A DNA stretch of 64,000 nucleotides from Acetivibrio alkalicellulosi (GTDB taxonomy: Bacteria; Bacillota; Clostridia; Acetivibrionales; Acetivibrionaceae): NCBI GenBank assembly GCA_008125075.1, contig VLTH01000003.1, positions 344,035 to 408,034 on the forward strand. Direction: 5' to 3'. Position numbers and translations under genes: made by a program. This document shows, in pieces, positions 7,625 through 15,950 of the stretch. The notes beneath the pieces are model-generated. The model made no database searches, was not told the DNA's origin, and saw only the letters and a list, made by a program, of their open reading frames with translations. Position 1 is the first letter of the stretch; each line of letters begins with the position of its first letter.

Positions 7625-10267
7625 ATGGCAAAGTATGTATATCTTTTTAGTGAAGCCAATGGAACAATGAAAAATCTTCTCGGTGGTAAAGGCGCTAACC
7701 TAGCTGAAATGACAAGTTTAGGACTTCCAGTGCCAAGAGGTTTTACAGTATCTACCGAGGCGTGTACAAGGTATTATAGTGATGGAAAACTAATTGCCAG
7801 TGAGATTGAAGAAGAAATATATGCAACAATGGCAAAAACAGAAGAAATAGTAGGAAAGAAATTTGGTGATCCCAATAATCCGTTTTTAGTTTCTGTTCGT
7901 TCAGGTGCAAGGGCTTCAATGCCTGGAATGATGGATACAATACTTAATCTTGGGCTTAATGATGTAGTTGTTGAAGGTTTGGCTAAATTGACTGACAATG
8001 AGAGATTTGCATATGACAGTTATAGAAGATTTATTCAAATGTTTAGTGATGTTGTTATGGATGTTGAAAAACCAAGGTTTGAAAAGATTTTAGAGGCTGT
8101 TAAACATGAAAATGGAGTTGAAGTTGATACAGATTTAACTGCTGAAAACTTAAAAGAAGTAGTTAGAAGATATAAGGAATTATTTAAAAAAGAAAAAGGA
8201 TTTGACTTTCCACAAGAGCCAAAAGCTCAGTTGATGGAAGCTATAAAAGCTGTTTTCCGCTCATGGGACAACCCTAGAGCAATAGTATATAGAAGGCTAA
8301 ATGATATACCTGGAGACTGGGGTACTGCAGTTAATGTACAGGAAATGGTATATGGAAATATGGGAAATGACTCTGGTACAGGAGTTGCATTTACAAGAAA
8401 TCCATCAACAGGTGAAAATAAACTTTATGGTGAATTTTTGATGAATGCTCAGGGTGAGGATGTTGTTGCAGGTATAAGGACTCCTCAATCAATAGAACAA
8501 CTAAAAGAAATAATGCCTGATGTGTATAATCAATTTGTTGATATAGCTGAAAAACTTGAAAATCATTATAAAGATATGCAAGATATGGAGTTTACCATTG
8601 AAAAAGGTAAATTGTTCATGTTGCAGACGAGAAATGGTAAAAGGACGGCTGCTGCTGCACTAAGAATTGCAGTTGAACTTGTAGAAGAGGGAATGGCTAC
8701 AAAAGAAGAAGCTATTATGAAAGTTGATCCAAAGCAGCTAGATGCTCTTTTACATCCAAACTTTGAACCAAAAGCATTAAAAGCAGCAGTACCGGTAGCA
8801 AAAGGTCTTCCTGCATCACCAGGAGCTGCTACAGGTAAGGTTTACTTTGAAGCTGAAGATGCTGTTAATGCAGCTAAAAATGGTGAGAATAATGTTATAC
8901 TTGTAAGATTAGAAACTTCTCCAGAAGACATTGAAGGTATGCATGTGTCAAAGGGTATACTTACAGGTCGTGGAGGTATGACTTCCCATGCTGCCGTTGT
9001 TGCTCGTGGAATGGGTACATGCTGTGTAGCAGGTTGTAGTGAAGTTAAAATTAACGAAGAAGAAAAGTATTTTACTGATAAAAACGGCAAAAAGTACTCA
9101 GAAGGAGAATGGATTTCACTAGATGGTTCAACAGGTAATGTATATGGAGAGCAATTGCCAACAGTAGAACCTGAAATGACTGGTTATTTTGCAACATTAA
9201 TGCAGTGGGCAAACGAAATAAGGACATTAAAAGTTAGAACAAATGCTGATACTCCAGCAGATGCTGCACAGGCAAGAAAATTTGGAGCTGAAGGTATCGG
9301 ACTTTGCCGTACAGAGCATATGTTCTTTGAAGCAGACAGAATACCTGCTATGAGAGAAATGATTGTTGCAAGAACTGAAGAACAAAGAAGAAAAGCTTTA
9401 GACAAGCTTTTACCAATGCAAAGAAGCGATTTTGAAGCACTATTTACTGAAATGAAAGGATACCCTGTTACAATAAGATTCTTAGACCCGCCTTTACATG
9501 AGTTCCTTCCTCAAGCAGATGACGATATAGCTTCATTAGCTAAAGAAATGGGAATGTCCTTTGATGAGTTAAAAGGAATAGTAAATGATCTTCACGAGTT
9601 TAACCCTATGATGGGACATAGAGGTTGTCGTCTTGCAGTTACTTATCCTGAAATAGCTGAAATGCAAACTAGGGCAGTTATTGAAGCTGCTATAAACTTA
9701 AATAAAAAGGGTATGAGCATTGTACCTGAAATTATGATTCCTTTAGTAGGAGAAATTAAAGAATTACAATATGTAAAAGATGTTGTTGTGAAAACTGCAA
9801 ATGAAATCATAGAAAAAGAAGGCGTAAAGCTAGAGTATCAAGTTGGAACTATGATTGAAATACCAAGAGCTGCTCTTACCGCTGATGAAATAGCAAAAGA
9901 AGCACAGTTCTTCTCATTTGGAACAAATGACCTTACTCAAATGACTTTTGGATTTAGTCGTGATGATGCAGGAAGGTTCTTGGAAGAATATTACAACAAG
10001 AAAATTTATGAGTCTGACCCATTTGCAAGACTTGATCAGATAGGTGTAGGAAAGCTAGTTGAACTATCTGTTAAGCTTGGAAGACAAACAAGACCTGATA
10101 TTAAATTAGGTATATGTGGTGAGCATGGAGGAGACCCTTCATCTGTTGAGTTTTGTCACAGAATAGGACTAAACTATGTTTCTTGTTCACCATTTAGAGT
10201 ACCTATTGCAATACTTGCAGCAGCTCAGGCAGTGGCAAAAAAAGAGGGAGACTTAGGTCAGAAATAA
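7625..10267 (+). CDS. ppdK: Pyruvate phosphate dikinase
   Basis: Interconverts pyruvate + ATP + Pi and PEP + AMP + PPi. In cellulolytic clostridia it contributes to a glycolysis that lacks conventional pyruvate kinase flux. At 880 residues it is full length: N-terminal ATP-grasp domain (LGGKGANLAEM, SVRSGARASMPGMMDTILNLG), central phosphohistidine domain with the swivelling His in GGMTSHAAVVARGMG, and C-terminal PEP-binding barrel with GLCRTEHMFF, MIEIPRAAL and the CGEHGGDP active-site cysteine. AGGAGG lies 8 bases upstream. From memory, ppdK also neighbours sdbA in C. thermocellum, matching the next operon here. Confidence 0.97.
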   Translation: MAKYVYLFSEANGTMKNLLGGKGANLAEMTSLGLPVPRGFTVSTEACTRYYSDGKLIASEIEEEIYATMAKTEEIVGKKFGDPNNPFLVSVRSGARASMPGMMDTILNLGLNDVVVEGLAKLTDNERFAYDSYRRFIQMFSDVVMDVEKPRFEKILEAVKHENGVEVDTDLTAENLKEVVRRYKELFKKEKGFDFPQEPKAQLMEAIKAVFRSWDNPRAIVYRRLNDIPGDWGTAVNVQEMVYGNMGNDSGTGVAFTRNPSTGENKLYGEFLMNAQGEDVVAGIRTPQSIEQLKEIMPDVYNQFVDIAEKLENHYKDMQDMEFTIEKGKLFMLQTRNGKRTAAAALRIAVELVEEGMATKEEAIMKVDPKQLDALLHPNFEPKALKAAVPVAKGLPASPGAATGKVYFEAEDAVNAAKNGENNVILVRLETSPEDIEGMHVSKGILTGRGGMTSHAAVVARGMGTCCVAGCSEVKINEEEKYFTDKNGKKYSEGEWISLDGSTGNVYGEQLPTVEPEMTGYFATLMQWANEIRTLKVRTNADTPADAAQARKFGAEGIGLCRTEHMFFEADRIPAMREMIVARTEEQRRKALDKLLPMQRSDFEALFTEMKGYPVTIRFLDPPLHEFLPQADDDIASLAKEMGMSFDELKGIVNDLHEFNPMMGHRGCRLAVTYPEIAEMQTRAVIEAAINLNKKGMSIVPEIMIPLVGEIKELQYVKDVVVKTANEIIEKEGVKLEYQVGTMIEIPRAALTADEIAKEAQFFSFGTNDLTQMTFGFSRDDAGRFLEEYYNKKIYESDPFARLDQIGVGKLVELSVKLGRQTRPDIKLGICGEHGGDPSSVEFCHRIGLNYVSCSPFRVPIAILAAAQAVAKKEGDLGQK

Positions 10268-10274
10268 TATGTTA

Positions 10275-10374
10275 AGGCATAGCCAAAATGGAACTTCCAC
10301 TTTTCATGGGGGTTATTTGGCATCAAATAAGGCTTATAGTGAAATAGTAATTTAGGTTTTATTTGCAGCAATAC
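10275..10374 (+). repeat. F1 palindromic repeat copy after ppdK
   Basis: CTTCCACTTTTCATGGGGG, TTTGGCATCAAATAAGGC, GTGAAATAGTA and TTGCAGCAATA match, in order, the tandem copies at 58350-58549. The outer ends are diverged. Non-coding. Confidence 0.75.
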
Positions 10375-10429
10375 TAATTTTGTTATGTGAATGGCTTAAA
10401 TGAAAAATTGTTAAAAAGGCTTGATTTAA

Positions 10430-10463
10430 AGGGGAAGGTTTGTATGAAACCTTCCCTTTTTTG
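10430..10463 (+). terminator. Intrinsic terminator downstream of ppdK
   Basis: GGGAAGGTTT pairs with AAACCTTCCC around TGTATG and is followed by TTTTTTG. It is strong and sits about 170 bases after the ppdK stop, beyond the F1 repeat. Confidence 0.85.
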
Positions 10464-10510
10464 TATATAGGTATTGAAAGACTTAACAGGGGAGGCTTGG
10501 AAGATTGAAT

Positions 10511-10775
10511 GGGTGCATATAATTTAAGTGAAGAAAAATATGGAAGAAACATTGTGAAGCAAGTAATAGAGCCTGTTATAATAAAAGCTTGGGGTATCGA
10601 ACCCCTTCGCTTTTAAGTCTTTCACTTCGTTCCAAGACTTCTAATGCGACGAGGAAAGGGAGAGCATTGTTTGAGCGAAGCGAGTTTTGCAAAGGCCCCG
10701 AGGAGTATTTACAGGCTCTGAACTGCAAAACTTTAGTTTCTGGAATATCTTTCTTCATATTTGTTACATGCACCC
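10511..10775 (+). repeat. F2 terminal-inverted-repeat element carrying an inserted F3 unit
   Basis: The element begins GGGTGCATAT and ends ACATGCACCC. The outer ~40 bases are an imperfect inverted repeat (AAGTGAAGAAAAATATGGAAG against the complement of the right arm). It matches copies at 34061-34259 and 55964-56163 except for 65 extra bases (10579-10643) between GCCTGTTA and ATGCGACGAGG, which are an F3 unit. A second inverted repeat, AGAGCCTG...CAGGCTCT, encloses the conserved core. No clear target duplication flanks this copy. The short frames inside it are not credible genes. Confidence 0.85.
10579..10643 (-). repeat. F3 double-hairpin unit inserted in the F2 element
   Basis: Two adjacent hairpins (AAAAGC..GGGG/CCCC..GCTTTT and AAGTCTT/AAGACTT). 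By eye it is roughly 88% identical, in reverse complement, to 14323-14387. The insertion is flanked by TA on both sides, so it can be read as a 63-bp insert with a TA target duplication. Confidence 0.8.
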
Positions 10776-10933
10776 TTTAATAATGGGTTTTTTGCTAAGA
10801 ACAAAAAAGAATGATATAATTAAATTACAAGTTGATTACATTATTGAGTATTTGTCTTATTTATAATACTATAGTTTTATGAGTGTTCTTTTATTCATTT
10901 ATTGTAAACAAAATGTTACGGAGGACTTGATAT

Positions 10934-12274
10934 ATGAATAGGCTAATGTATTTCATCGTACTAGGGGTATTGTTACTTAATTCTATTTTTGTTACAGGAC
11001 ATAACATTGCAGAAATTTCCAATATTCATGACATTACATTTAATGGTGATTATTACATTGCAGTAGGTGAAAAAGGATTTGTTATAAAATCTTTTGATGG
11101 GATTGACTGGTCTATAAGTGACACAGGTATAAGCAAAAACCTATATGGTATAACTTGGGGGAGGAATAAGTTTGTTGCTGTAGGTGAAGGTGGCACAATT
11201 GTAACTTCAACGGATGGAGTAACATGGGCTGAAAGAAATTCGGGGATAGAAACTGACCTATATGGTATAGAAGGTAATGAAGATAAATTTATAGCAGTAG
11301 GTGATGATGGTATAGTACTTGTATCGCCTGATGGAATTAGATGGTCTAGTATTAGAGAGATGAGAATGGAAGTAATAAATGAAGTGAAGTGGATTAATGG
11401 AATTTATTTTGCAGTTGGAGGTGGCCGAAGTATTCTTATATCCACTGATGGAATAACATGGGAAGAGATTACAATAGACCAGTCAGGTGTGTTGTTTAAA
11501 GATTTGGCTTGGAATGGTTCAGAATATATAGTAGTAGGTGAGAAGTTAAGTATTTTAACTTCTGACAACGGCAGAAATTGGGTAGAAATAGATATTGATT
11601 CATTAAAAATTCAACTTGGCATTGATAACTACTTAAATTTAAATAGTATCGTATGGCTAAATGATATGTTTGTTATAGTAGGTGATGATGGTCTTATTAT
11701 AACATCAAAGGATGGAATAACATGGAGACTAGTGCCCAGTGTGACTTCTAAGTCACTAGAAGCTTTAAATAATGATGGTAGTGTACTAATTACAGTGGGT
11801 AAAGATGGCACTATAGTTAAAAGAACCGACAATCTTGAATGGGGAAATATGTCTAATATATACGTTGAAGAGGGAGAGTATAGTGTTATTCTAGAGGAAG
11901 AAAAGCAACTGAAAGTGTTTATAGAATTTCCTTTTAAAAGACATTTTGATATAACACAATATGCAGAGTATAAAGTTTTAAATGATAATATTGCAAGGAT
12001 AAATAAGGCAGGTTTAATTAGGGGGATAAATGAAGGACAAGCATTGATACAAGTTACTTATGACAATATAACTCTTGAGACACCTGTAACAGTTGAGGTA
12101 TCAGATAAGGATATAGATGAAAAGGACAATTTTATTGAAGATGATTTTGAGAATGATGTAGAAATAGAAAATGTTAATGTTACAAATATGATTTTTGAGT
12201 TAGCCTTAAGGTTGACAATTATTATTGCACTACTTATATTAATTATGTATTTTGTTAAAAAAATTAGAAAATAA
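10934..12274 (+). CDS. Secreted beta-propeller protein with Ig-like domain and C-terminal membrane anchor
   Basis: Surface protein of unknown function. A signal peptide (residues about 1-22) is followed by seven or so Ycf48/BNR-like blades carrying repeats of the form F(V/I)AVGEGGTIVTSTDGVTW (residues about 35-300). Next come a bacterial Ig-like (Big_2 type) domain near 310-395, with NDNIARINKAGLIRGINEGQA, an acidic linker (DDFENDVEIEN) and a C-terminal transmembrane helix at about 420-442 ending KKIRK. ACGGAGGAC lies 9 bases before the ATG. It precedes the anchoring scaffoldin by 20 bases, so the two are likely one operon, suggesting a cell-surface role. No sugar-binding or catalytic motif is recognised. 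Confidence 0.85.
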   Translation: MNRLMYFIVLGVLLLNSIFVTGHNIAEISNIHDITFNGDYYIAVGEKGFVIKSFDGIDWSISDTGISKNLYGITWGRNKFVAVGEGGTIVTSTDGVTWAERNSGIETDLYGIEGNEDKFIAVGDDGIVLVSPDGIRWSSIREMRMEVINEVKWINGIYFAVGGGRSILISTDGITWEEITIDQSGVLFKDLAWNGSEYIVVGEKLSILTSDNGRNWVEIDIDSLKIQLGIDNYLNLNSIVWLNDMFVIVGDDGLIITSKDGITWRLVPSVTSKSLEALNNDGSVLITVGKDGTIVKRTDNLEWGNMSNIYVEEGEYSVILEEEKQLKVFIEFPFKRHFDITQYAEYKVLNDNIARINKAGLIRGINEGQALIQVTYDNITLETPVTVEVSDKDIDEKDNFIEDDFENDVEIENVNVTNMIFELALRLTIIIALLILIMYFVKKIRK

Positions 12275-12294
12275 ATATTAGGAGGATTTTACTT

Positions 12295-14118
12295 ATGAAA
12301 AGTAGTAGGGGCACAGTAGTATTATTTAATAGAAGCAGTTTAATTATGGGGCTAATAGCGCTTATACTGCTTACTATTATTACAACTTATGTCTTATCTA
12401 GTACTTTTGTATATGCATCACAAAAACAAAGTGTTGTTTTAGAGCTTGACAGGACAACAGCACAAAAAGGTGAGATTATTAAGGTTACTGTAAAGGTGAA
12501 TAATATAAAGAATTTATCCGGGTATCAGATAAATATTAAGTATGATCCTGATATACTTGAAATGGTAAATCCTAATACAGGTTCAAAAACATCAGATGGT
12601 TTAATAGGTAATATTATTACCAATTCAGATTTTGGTATATTACCAGTTTCGTCACATAATGAAGATCAAGGGATATTTTTTATTGGTAGGTCTTATTTGT
12701 ATCTTGAAGACTATAGGGCGGAAAATATGCCAGAAGATACTGGGATTTTGTTTGAAGTGGGATTTAAAGTATTAAAAGAAGAAATGACCTCCATAGAATT
12801 TACAAATATTAATCTACCAAATGCAATATCAGGTACTGTTTTATTTGATTGGCATGGTAACGTAATAGATGACTATGAAGTTATTTTACCCCAAAGGATA
12901 AATTATACAGCACTCCCCACACCAGAAGTATCCCCTAAACCTGATTTAGGAAAAAGAGAAATAATTCCTCAGTTTGATATAAACACTAGAGAGGCAAAGT
13001 CTTCAATAGATTATGAGGATTTAGAAAAGGCTATAAAGGACTCTGATCTAATTGAAGGAATAAAAACTGTGGTATTAGATATAAAAAAAGTGGATGGTGC
13101 GAAGGTATATATTCAGGAAATCCCTGTAGAAATGTTATCCTTTGATAGTGTGGTTCACAAAATTATAATTATAACTGAATTTGGAACAATTGAAGTTCCA
13201 TCAGATTTTTTAAATCAAGAGGAATTTGCAACTGGTAAATTTATTAGTTTTGTTATAAAATCATTAAATTTGGATGGTTTTGATGATGACTTAAAGAGCA
13301 ATATTGGTAATAGACCGATTGTTGAATTAGACATTTTAATTGATGGTAAAAAAATTCATTGGAAGGATAACTTTAAAGCCTTAAAAGTTTCAATACCATA
13401 TACTCCGTCAATTGAAGAACTTCAAAACCATGAGCACATAGTTATTTGGCATATTGAGGATACGTTAGAAAAAGCAAACTCTGTTACAAGTGGAAGATAT
13501 AATGCTGATTTTGGAATAGTAACATTTAAAGTTAATTATCCTGGAAGTTTTGCTGTTGTTTATAATTATAAGACATTTGATGATATAGATTCATATCCTT
13601 GGGCAAAAAAGCAGATAGAAGTTCTTGCATCAAAGGGAATAATTAATGGTACTTCAAAAACAACCTATTCACCATCAAAAGATATTACAAGAGCGGATTT
13701 TATGATTCTATTGATAAAATCACTGGATATATCTTCATCTTTTGAATCAAATTTTGATGACGTTTTACCTGGAGCATATTACTATCAATATGTTGGAATA
13801 GCAAAAGAACTAGGTATAGCATCAGGAGTTGGAGATAATAAATTCAATCCATTAGAAAGTATAACTCGTCAAGATATGATGGTATTGACAACAAATGCTT
13901 TAAAAATAGCAAATAAAGTATCATTAACAGGTAATGAAGCAGATATTTCAGGGTATGAAGATAAGGATCAAATTTCATTATATGCAGTTGAAGGGGTTGC
14001 TACACTAGTTAAGAAAGGTATAGTTGTTGGTAGTAACAATAGAATTAATCCGTTGGGAAATGCTTCAAGGGCTGAGTTGGCAGCAATAATATATAAAATA
14101 TATACTGAAGTTACTTAG
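12295..14118 (+). CDS. sdbA: Type II cohesin / SLH cell-surface anchoring scaffoldin (SdbA-like)
   Basis: Anchors cellulosomes to the cell wall: the cohesin binds a type II dockerin on the primary scaffoldin and the SLH modules bind secondary cell-wall polymer. An N-terminal hydrophobic signal/anchor (about 14-41) precedes one cohesin at about 44-200, with LSGYQINIKYDP, LEDYRAENMPEDTGI and ISGTVLFDWHGNVI, as in type II cohesins. A middle beta domain (about 215-425) has no recognised function. Three SLH modules occupy 430-607 (YPWAKKQIEVLASKGIINGTS, TYSPSKDITRADF, NPLGNASRAELA). At 607 residues it is close to C. thermocellum SdbA, also a ppdK neighbour. The TAG stop is the first three bases of an F1 end (TAGGAACGCTGAAAA). 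Confidence 0.9.
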   Translation: MKSSRGTVVLFNRSSLIMGLIALILLTIITTYVLSSTFVYASQKQSVVLELDRTTAQKGEIIKVTVKVNNIKNLSGYQINIKYDPDILEMVNPNTGSKTSDGLIGNIITNSDFGILPVSSHNEDQGIFFIGRSYLYLEDYRAENMPEDTGILFEVGFKVLKEEMTSIEFTNINLPNAISGTVLFDWHGNVIDDYEVILPQRINYTALPTPEVSPKPDLGKREIIPQFDINTREAKSSIDYEDLEKAIKDSDLIEGIKTVVLDIKKVDGAKVYIQEIPVEMLSFDSVVHKIIIITEFGTIEVPSDFLNQEEFATGKFISFVIKSLNLDGFDDDLKSNIGNRPIVELDILIDGKKIHWKDNFKALKVSIPYTPSIEELQNHEHIVIWHIEDTLEKANSVTSGRYNADFGIVTFKVNYPGSFAVVYNYKTFDDIDSYPWAKKQIEVLASKGIINGTSKTTYSPSKDITRADFMILLIKSLDISSSFESNFDDVLPGAYYYQYVGIAKELGIASGVGDNKFNPLESITRQDMMVLTTNALKIANKVSLTGNEADISGYEDKDQISLYAVEGVATLVKKGIVVGSNNRINPLGNASRAELAAIIYKIYTEVT

Positions 14119-14140
14119 GAACGCTGAAAACATATGGAGA
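14116..14140 (+). repeat. F1 half-site overlapping the scaffoldin stop codon
   Basis: TAGGAACGCTGAAAACATA matches the F1 terminus at 28666-28684 (TAGGAACGCTGAAAATATA). The opposite end is not recognisable, so this is a fragment or a diverged copy. Confidence 0.6.
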
Positions 14141-14161
14141 AGCTATTGGAATAAAATACCG

Positions 14162-14190
14162 TTGCATTGGTACCTACATTGTGCTATAAT
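14162..14190 (+). promoter_or_regulatory. Promoter of tRNA-Gln
   Basis: TTGCAT at 14162-14167 and TATAAT at 14185-14190 with a 17-base spacer, 20 bases ahead of the mature tRNA. Confidence 0.75.
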
Positions 14191-14210
14191 AACTTTTGCT
14201 TGTATTACTA

Positions 14211-14284
14211 TGCGGGATAGTGTAACGGTAGCACGAATGACTCTGGATCATTTTGTGAGGGTTCAAATCCTTCTCCCGCAGCCA
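14211..14284 (+). tRNA. tRNA-Gln (anticodon CUG)
   Basis: The cloverleaf folds by eye: acceptor TGCGGGA/TCCCGCA with discriminator G and encoded CCA; D-arm AGTGTAACGGTAGCAC; anticodon stem AATGA/TCATT with loop CTCTGGA giving anticodon CTG (reads CAG); T-arm GAGGG-TTCAAAT-CCTTC. It is a lone tRNA with its own promoter and terminator. Confidence 0.95.
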
Positions 14285-14285
14285 A

Positions 14286-14322
14286 AAAGGCTTTGAAATT
14301 TGATAAATTTCAAAGCCTTTTT
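14286..14322 (+). terminator. Intrinsic terminator of tRNA-Gln
   Basis: AAGGCTTTGAAATTT pairs with AAATTTCAAAGCCTT around GATA and is followed by TTTTT. Confidence 0.9.
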
Positions 14323-14387
14323 TAGAAGTCTTGGAACAAAGTGAAATACTTAAAAGCGAAGGGGCTCGATGCCCCGAGCTTTTTTTA
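14323..14387 (+). repeat. F3 double-hairpin unit (intact)
   Basis: Reverse-complement counterpart of 10579-10643. AAGTCTTGG..AATACTT forms a first hairpin; AAAGCGAAGGGGC..GCCCCGAGCTTT forms a second, followed by a T run, so in this orientation it would also work as a second terminator. Confidence 0.75.
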
Positions 14388-14406
14388 ATACTTATAAAAG
14401 TTATAT

Positions 14407-14814
14407 CTAAATTTTAGGTTTTAGTGGTATGTCGTCAATGAGAATAATTGCACTTCCTGTAGGTTCAAAGCCTGTTTCTGTTGCAAGATATAGTGTTATG
14501 GTGTGCTCACCTTTTATTTTAAAGTGAACATTATTCCATATTAGTACATTGGAAAAACAATTTTCCTTAACATCAACTGCATTTATATTAGTTTCATATA
14601 TTTTTTCATTCATAGGATTAGCAAGTCGAAATTTAAAATTATTTATACCATTTGGAACGTTAAATACTGTAGTGTAAGTAACAAATGACAGTGGGGCAGG
14701 AGGTGCTTTAAAAAATGGATTGAAAAGAAGGTTTCTGCCATGAAGCTTTGTTATCTCGTCAAATACAATAATATTTACAATTGCAGGAGAAATATTATTA
14801 ATGTTAATCGCCAC
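14407..14814 (-). CDS. Hypothetical protein (135 aa)
   Basis: Not recognised. A 135-residue, mostly beta-predicted protein without signal peptide, membrane helix or cysteine pattern. The sequence includes FNPFFKAPPAPLSFVTYTTVF and an IKGEHTITLYL stretch near the C-terminus that resembles jelly-roll edge strands, but I assign no family. It stands alone on the minus strand between the tRNA region and the cupin gene. No clear ribosome site decides the start. Confidence 0.6.
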   Translation of the reverse strand: MAININNISPAIVNIIVFDEITKLHGRNLLFNPFFKAPPAPLSFVTYTTVFNVPNGINNFKFRLANPMNEKIYETNINAVDVKENCFSNVLIWNNVHFKIKGEHTITLYLATETGFEPTGSAIILIDDIPLKPKI

Positions 14815-14956
14815 CTTTACATAAATTAATAATATTATTTTACTTTATGCTCAAGCATTATTCAATAGTTATAACAAATTAATTGTAATAATACTAATTA
14901 TATAATAAAATATTGTATAAGATGTTTTTAAATAATAATAAGTAAGAGGTGATTTA

Positions 14957-15304
14957 ATGATAAAAAAAGCAGAGGAAATGGTAAAGGAAATAAAAGAAAA
15001 AATGAGAGGAGGAAAAGGTTCTGTAGAGCTTGTGCACATTTTTAGTCAAAATGAGTTTAAAGGAAAAATCAGGTTGTGTGCTAAGATAACTATTGAACCA
15101 GGTTCATCTATTGGATTTCATCAGCATGCTGACGAAGAAGAAATGTTTTATATTATAAAAGGAAAAGGGACTTTTAACGATAATGGAAATATAAAAGAGT
15201 TAGAGTGTGGAGATTCGGTACTTACCGGAAATGGTGCATCTCACTCGGTAGAAAATACAGGAGAAGAAGATTTAGAAATGCTAGCTGTTATTTTACTCTA
15301 CTAA
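14957..15304 (+). CDS. Small cupin-domain protein
   Basis: Single-domain cupin of 115 residues. Motif 1 is GFHQHADEEEMFYIIKGKG (two His and Glu as potential metal ligands) and motif 2 is LECGDSVLTGNGASHSVENTG (third His). The N-terminal 40 residues are helical and charged. Such proteins are often sugar- or metal-binding enzymes or sensors; the substrate cannot be inferred. AGAGGTG lies 7 bases before the ATG. It is flanked by minus-strand genes, so it is probably monocistronic. Confidence 0.85.
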   Translation: MIKKAEEMVKEIKEKMRGGKGSVELVHIFSQNEFKGKIRLCAKITIEPGSSIGFHQHADEEEMFYIIKGKGTFNDNGNIKELECGDSVLTGNGASHSVENTGEEDLEMLAVILLY

Positions 15305-15350
15305 AAAATAATATATTTGTAAAATAAAAGGTCTCATAACAATGTGAATG

Positions 15351-15950
15351 TCACAACTGGAAATTTTCAATAAGAGTATCGATACTGTCAGCATTAATTT
15401 TAACCACATTAATATCAGGGAGTGTAGCTATAATATACTTTAGCTCAGAGACAATATGATCTTTTTGCATGATTAATTGCTCATATGTTTTATATTTGTT
15501 ATCTTCTCTTATTTGTTGTAGTGATTTTACGGACAGTTCCTGCTCCCAGTTAATTATTTTTTCCCGAATAAATCTGTTTTCAATTGATAGTTCGGAAATA
15601 CTTTGCTTTGCCTTTGATATATAATTTTTAATATATTTCTTTTTAAAGTGTAATTTTATAGGAAAAAACACTTTTTTGATTTCATTACTATCTTTAATAA
15701 AGTCATACCATTCATTAATTTTTTCAGTTATTAGCAAATTATAGTCCTTTATTTTTTCTACATTAGATAAGTAATTATCGATGTCTTCTTGAACTTGGTA
15801 TTTTGAAGAATTAAAAAAATTTTCATAAAATTTATCAGAATCATTTTCAATATTTGAAGAAATCTCTCTTAGTTTGGCATATATTTCTTTGAGGTTGTTG
15901 AGTAGTACTATTGTAAATTCAATTCTTCTTCTTATATGTATATTACTCAT
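15351..15950 (-). CDS. Hypothetical coiled-coil protein
   Basis: Not recognised. About 199 residues, strongly charged and helical, with heptad-like stretches (LKEIYAKLREISSNIENDSDKFYENF; YISKAKQSISELSIENRFIREKI), no membrane segment and no cysteines. I use the ATG at 15950 (MSNIHIRRR) because GGAGGGG lies 6 bases upstream; the frame extends to 15977 without a ribosome site. It overlaps the end of the SH3b membrane protein by 8 bases, so the two are translationally coupled and probably work together. Confidence 0.7.
   Translation of the reverse strand: MSNIHIRRRIEFTIVLLNNLKEIYAKLREISSNIENDSDKFYENFFNSSKYQVQEDIDNYLSNVEKIKDYNLLITEKINEWYDFIKDSNEIKKVFFPIKLHFKKKYIKNYISKAKQSISELSIENRFIREKIINWEQELSVKSLQQIREDNKYKTYEQLIMQKDHIVSELKYIIATLPDINVVKINADSIDTLIENFQL

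Noticed and set aside
10589-10780. Short opposing reading frames of about 65 codons within the F2 element.
   Set aside because: They exist only because the inserted F3 unit has few stops; the other F2 copies do not preserve them and there is no ribosome site.
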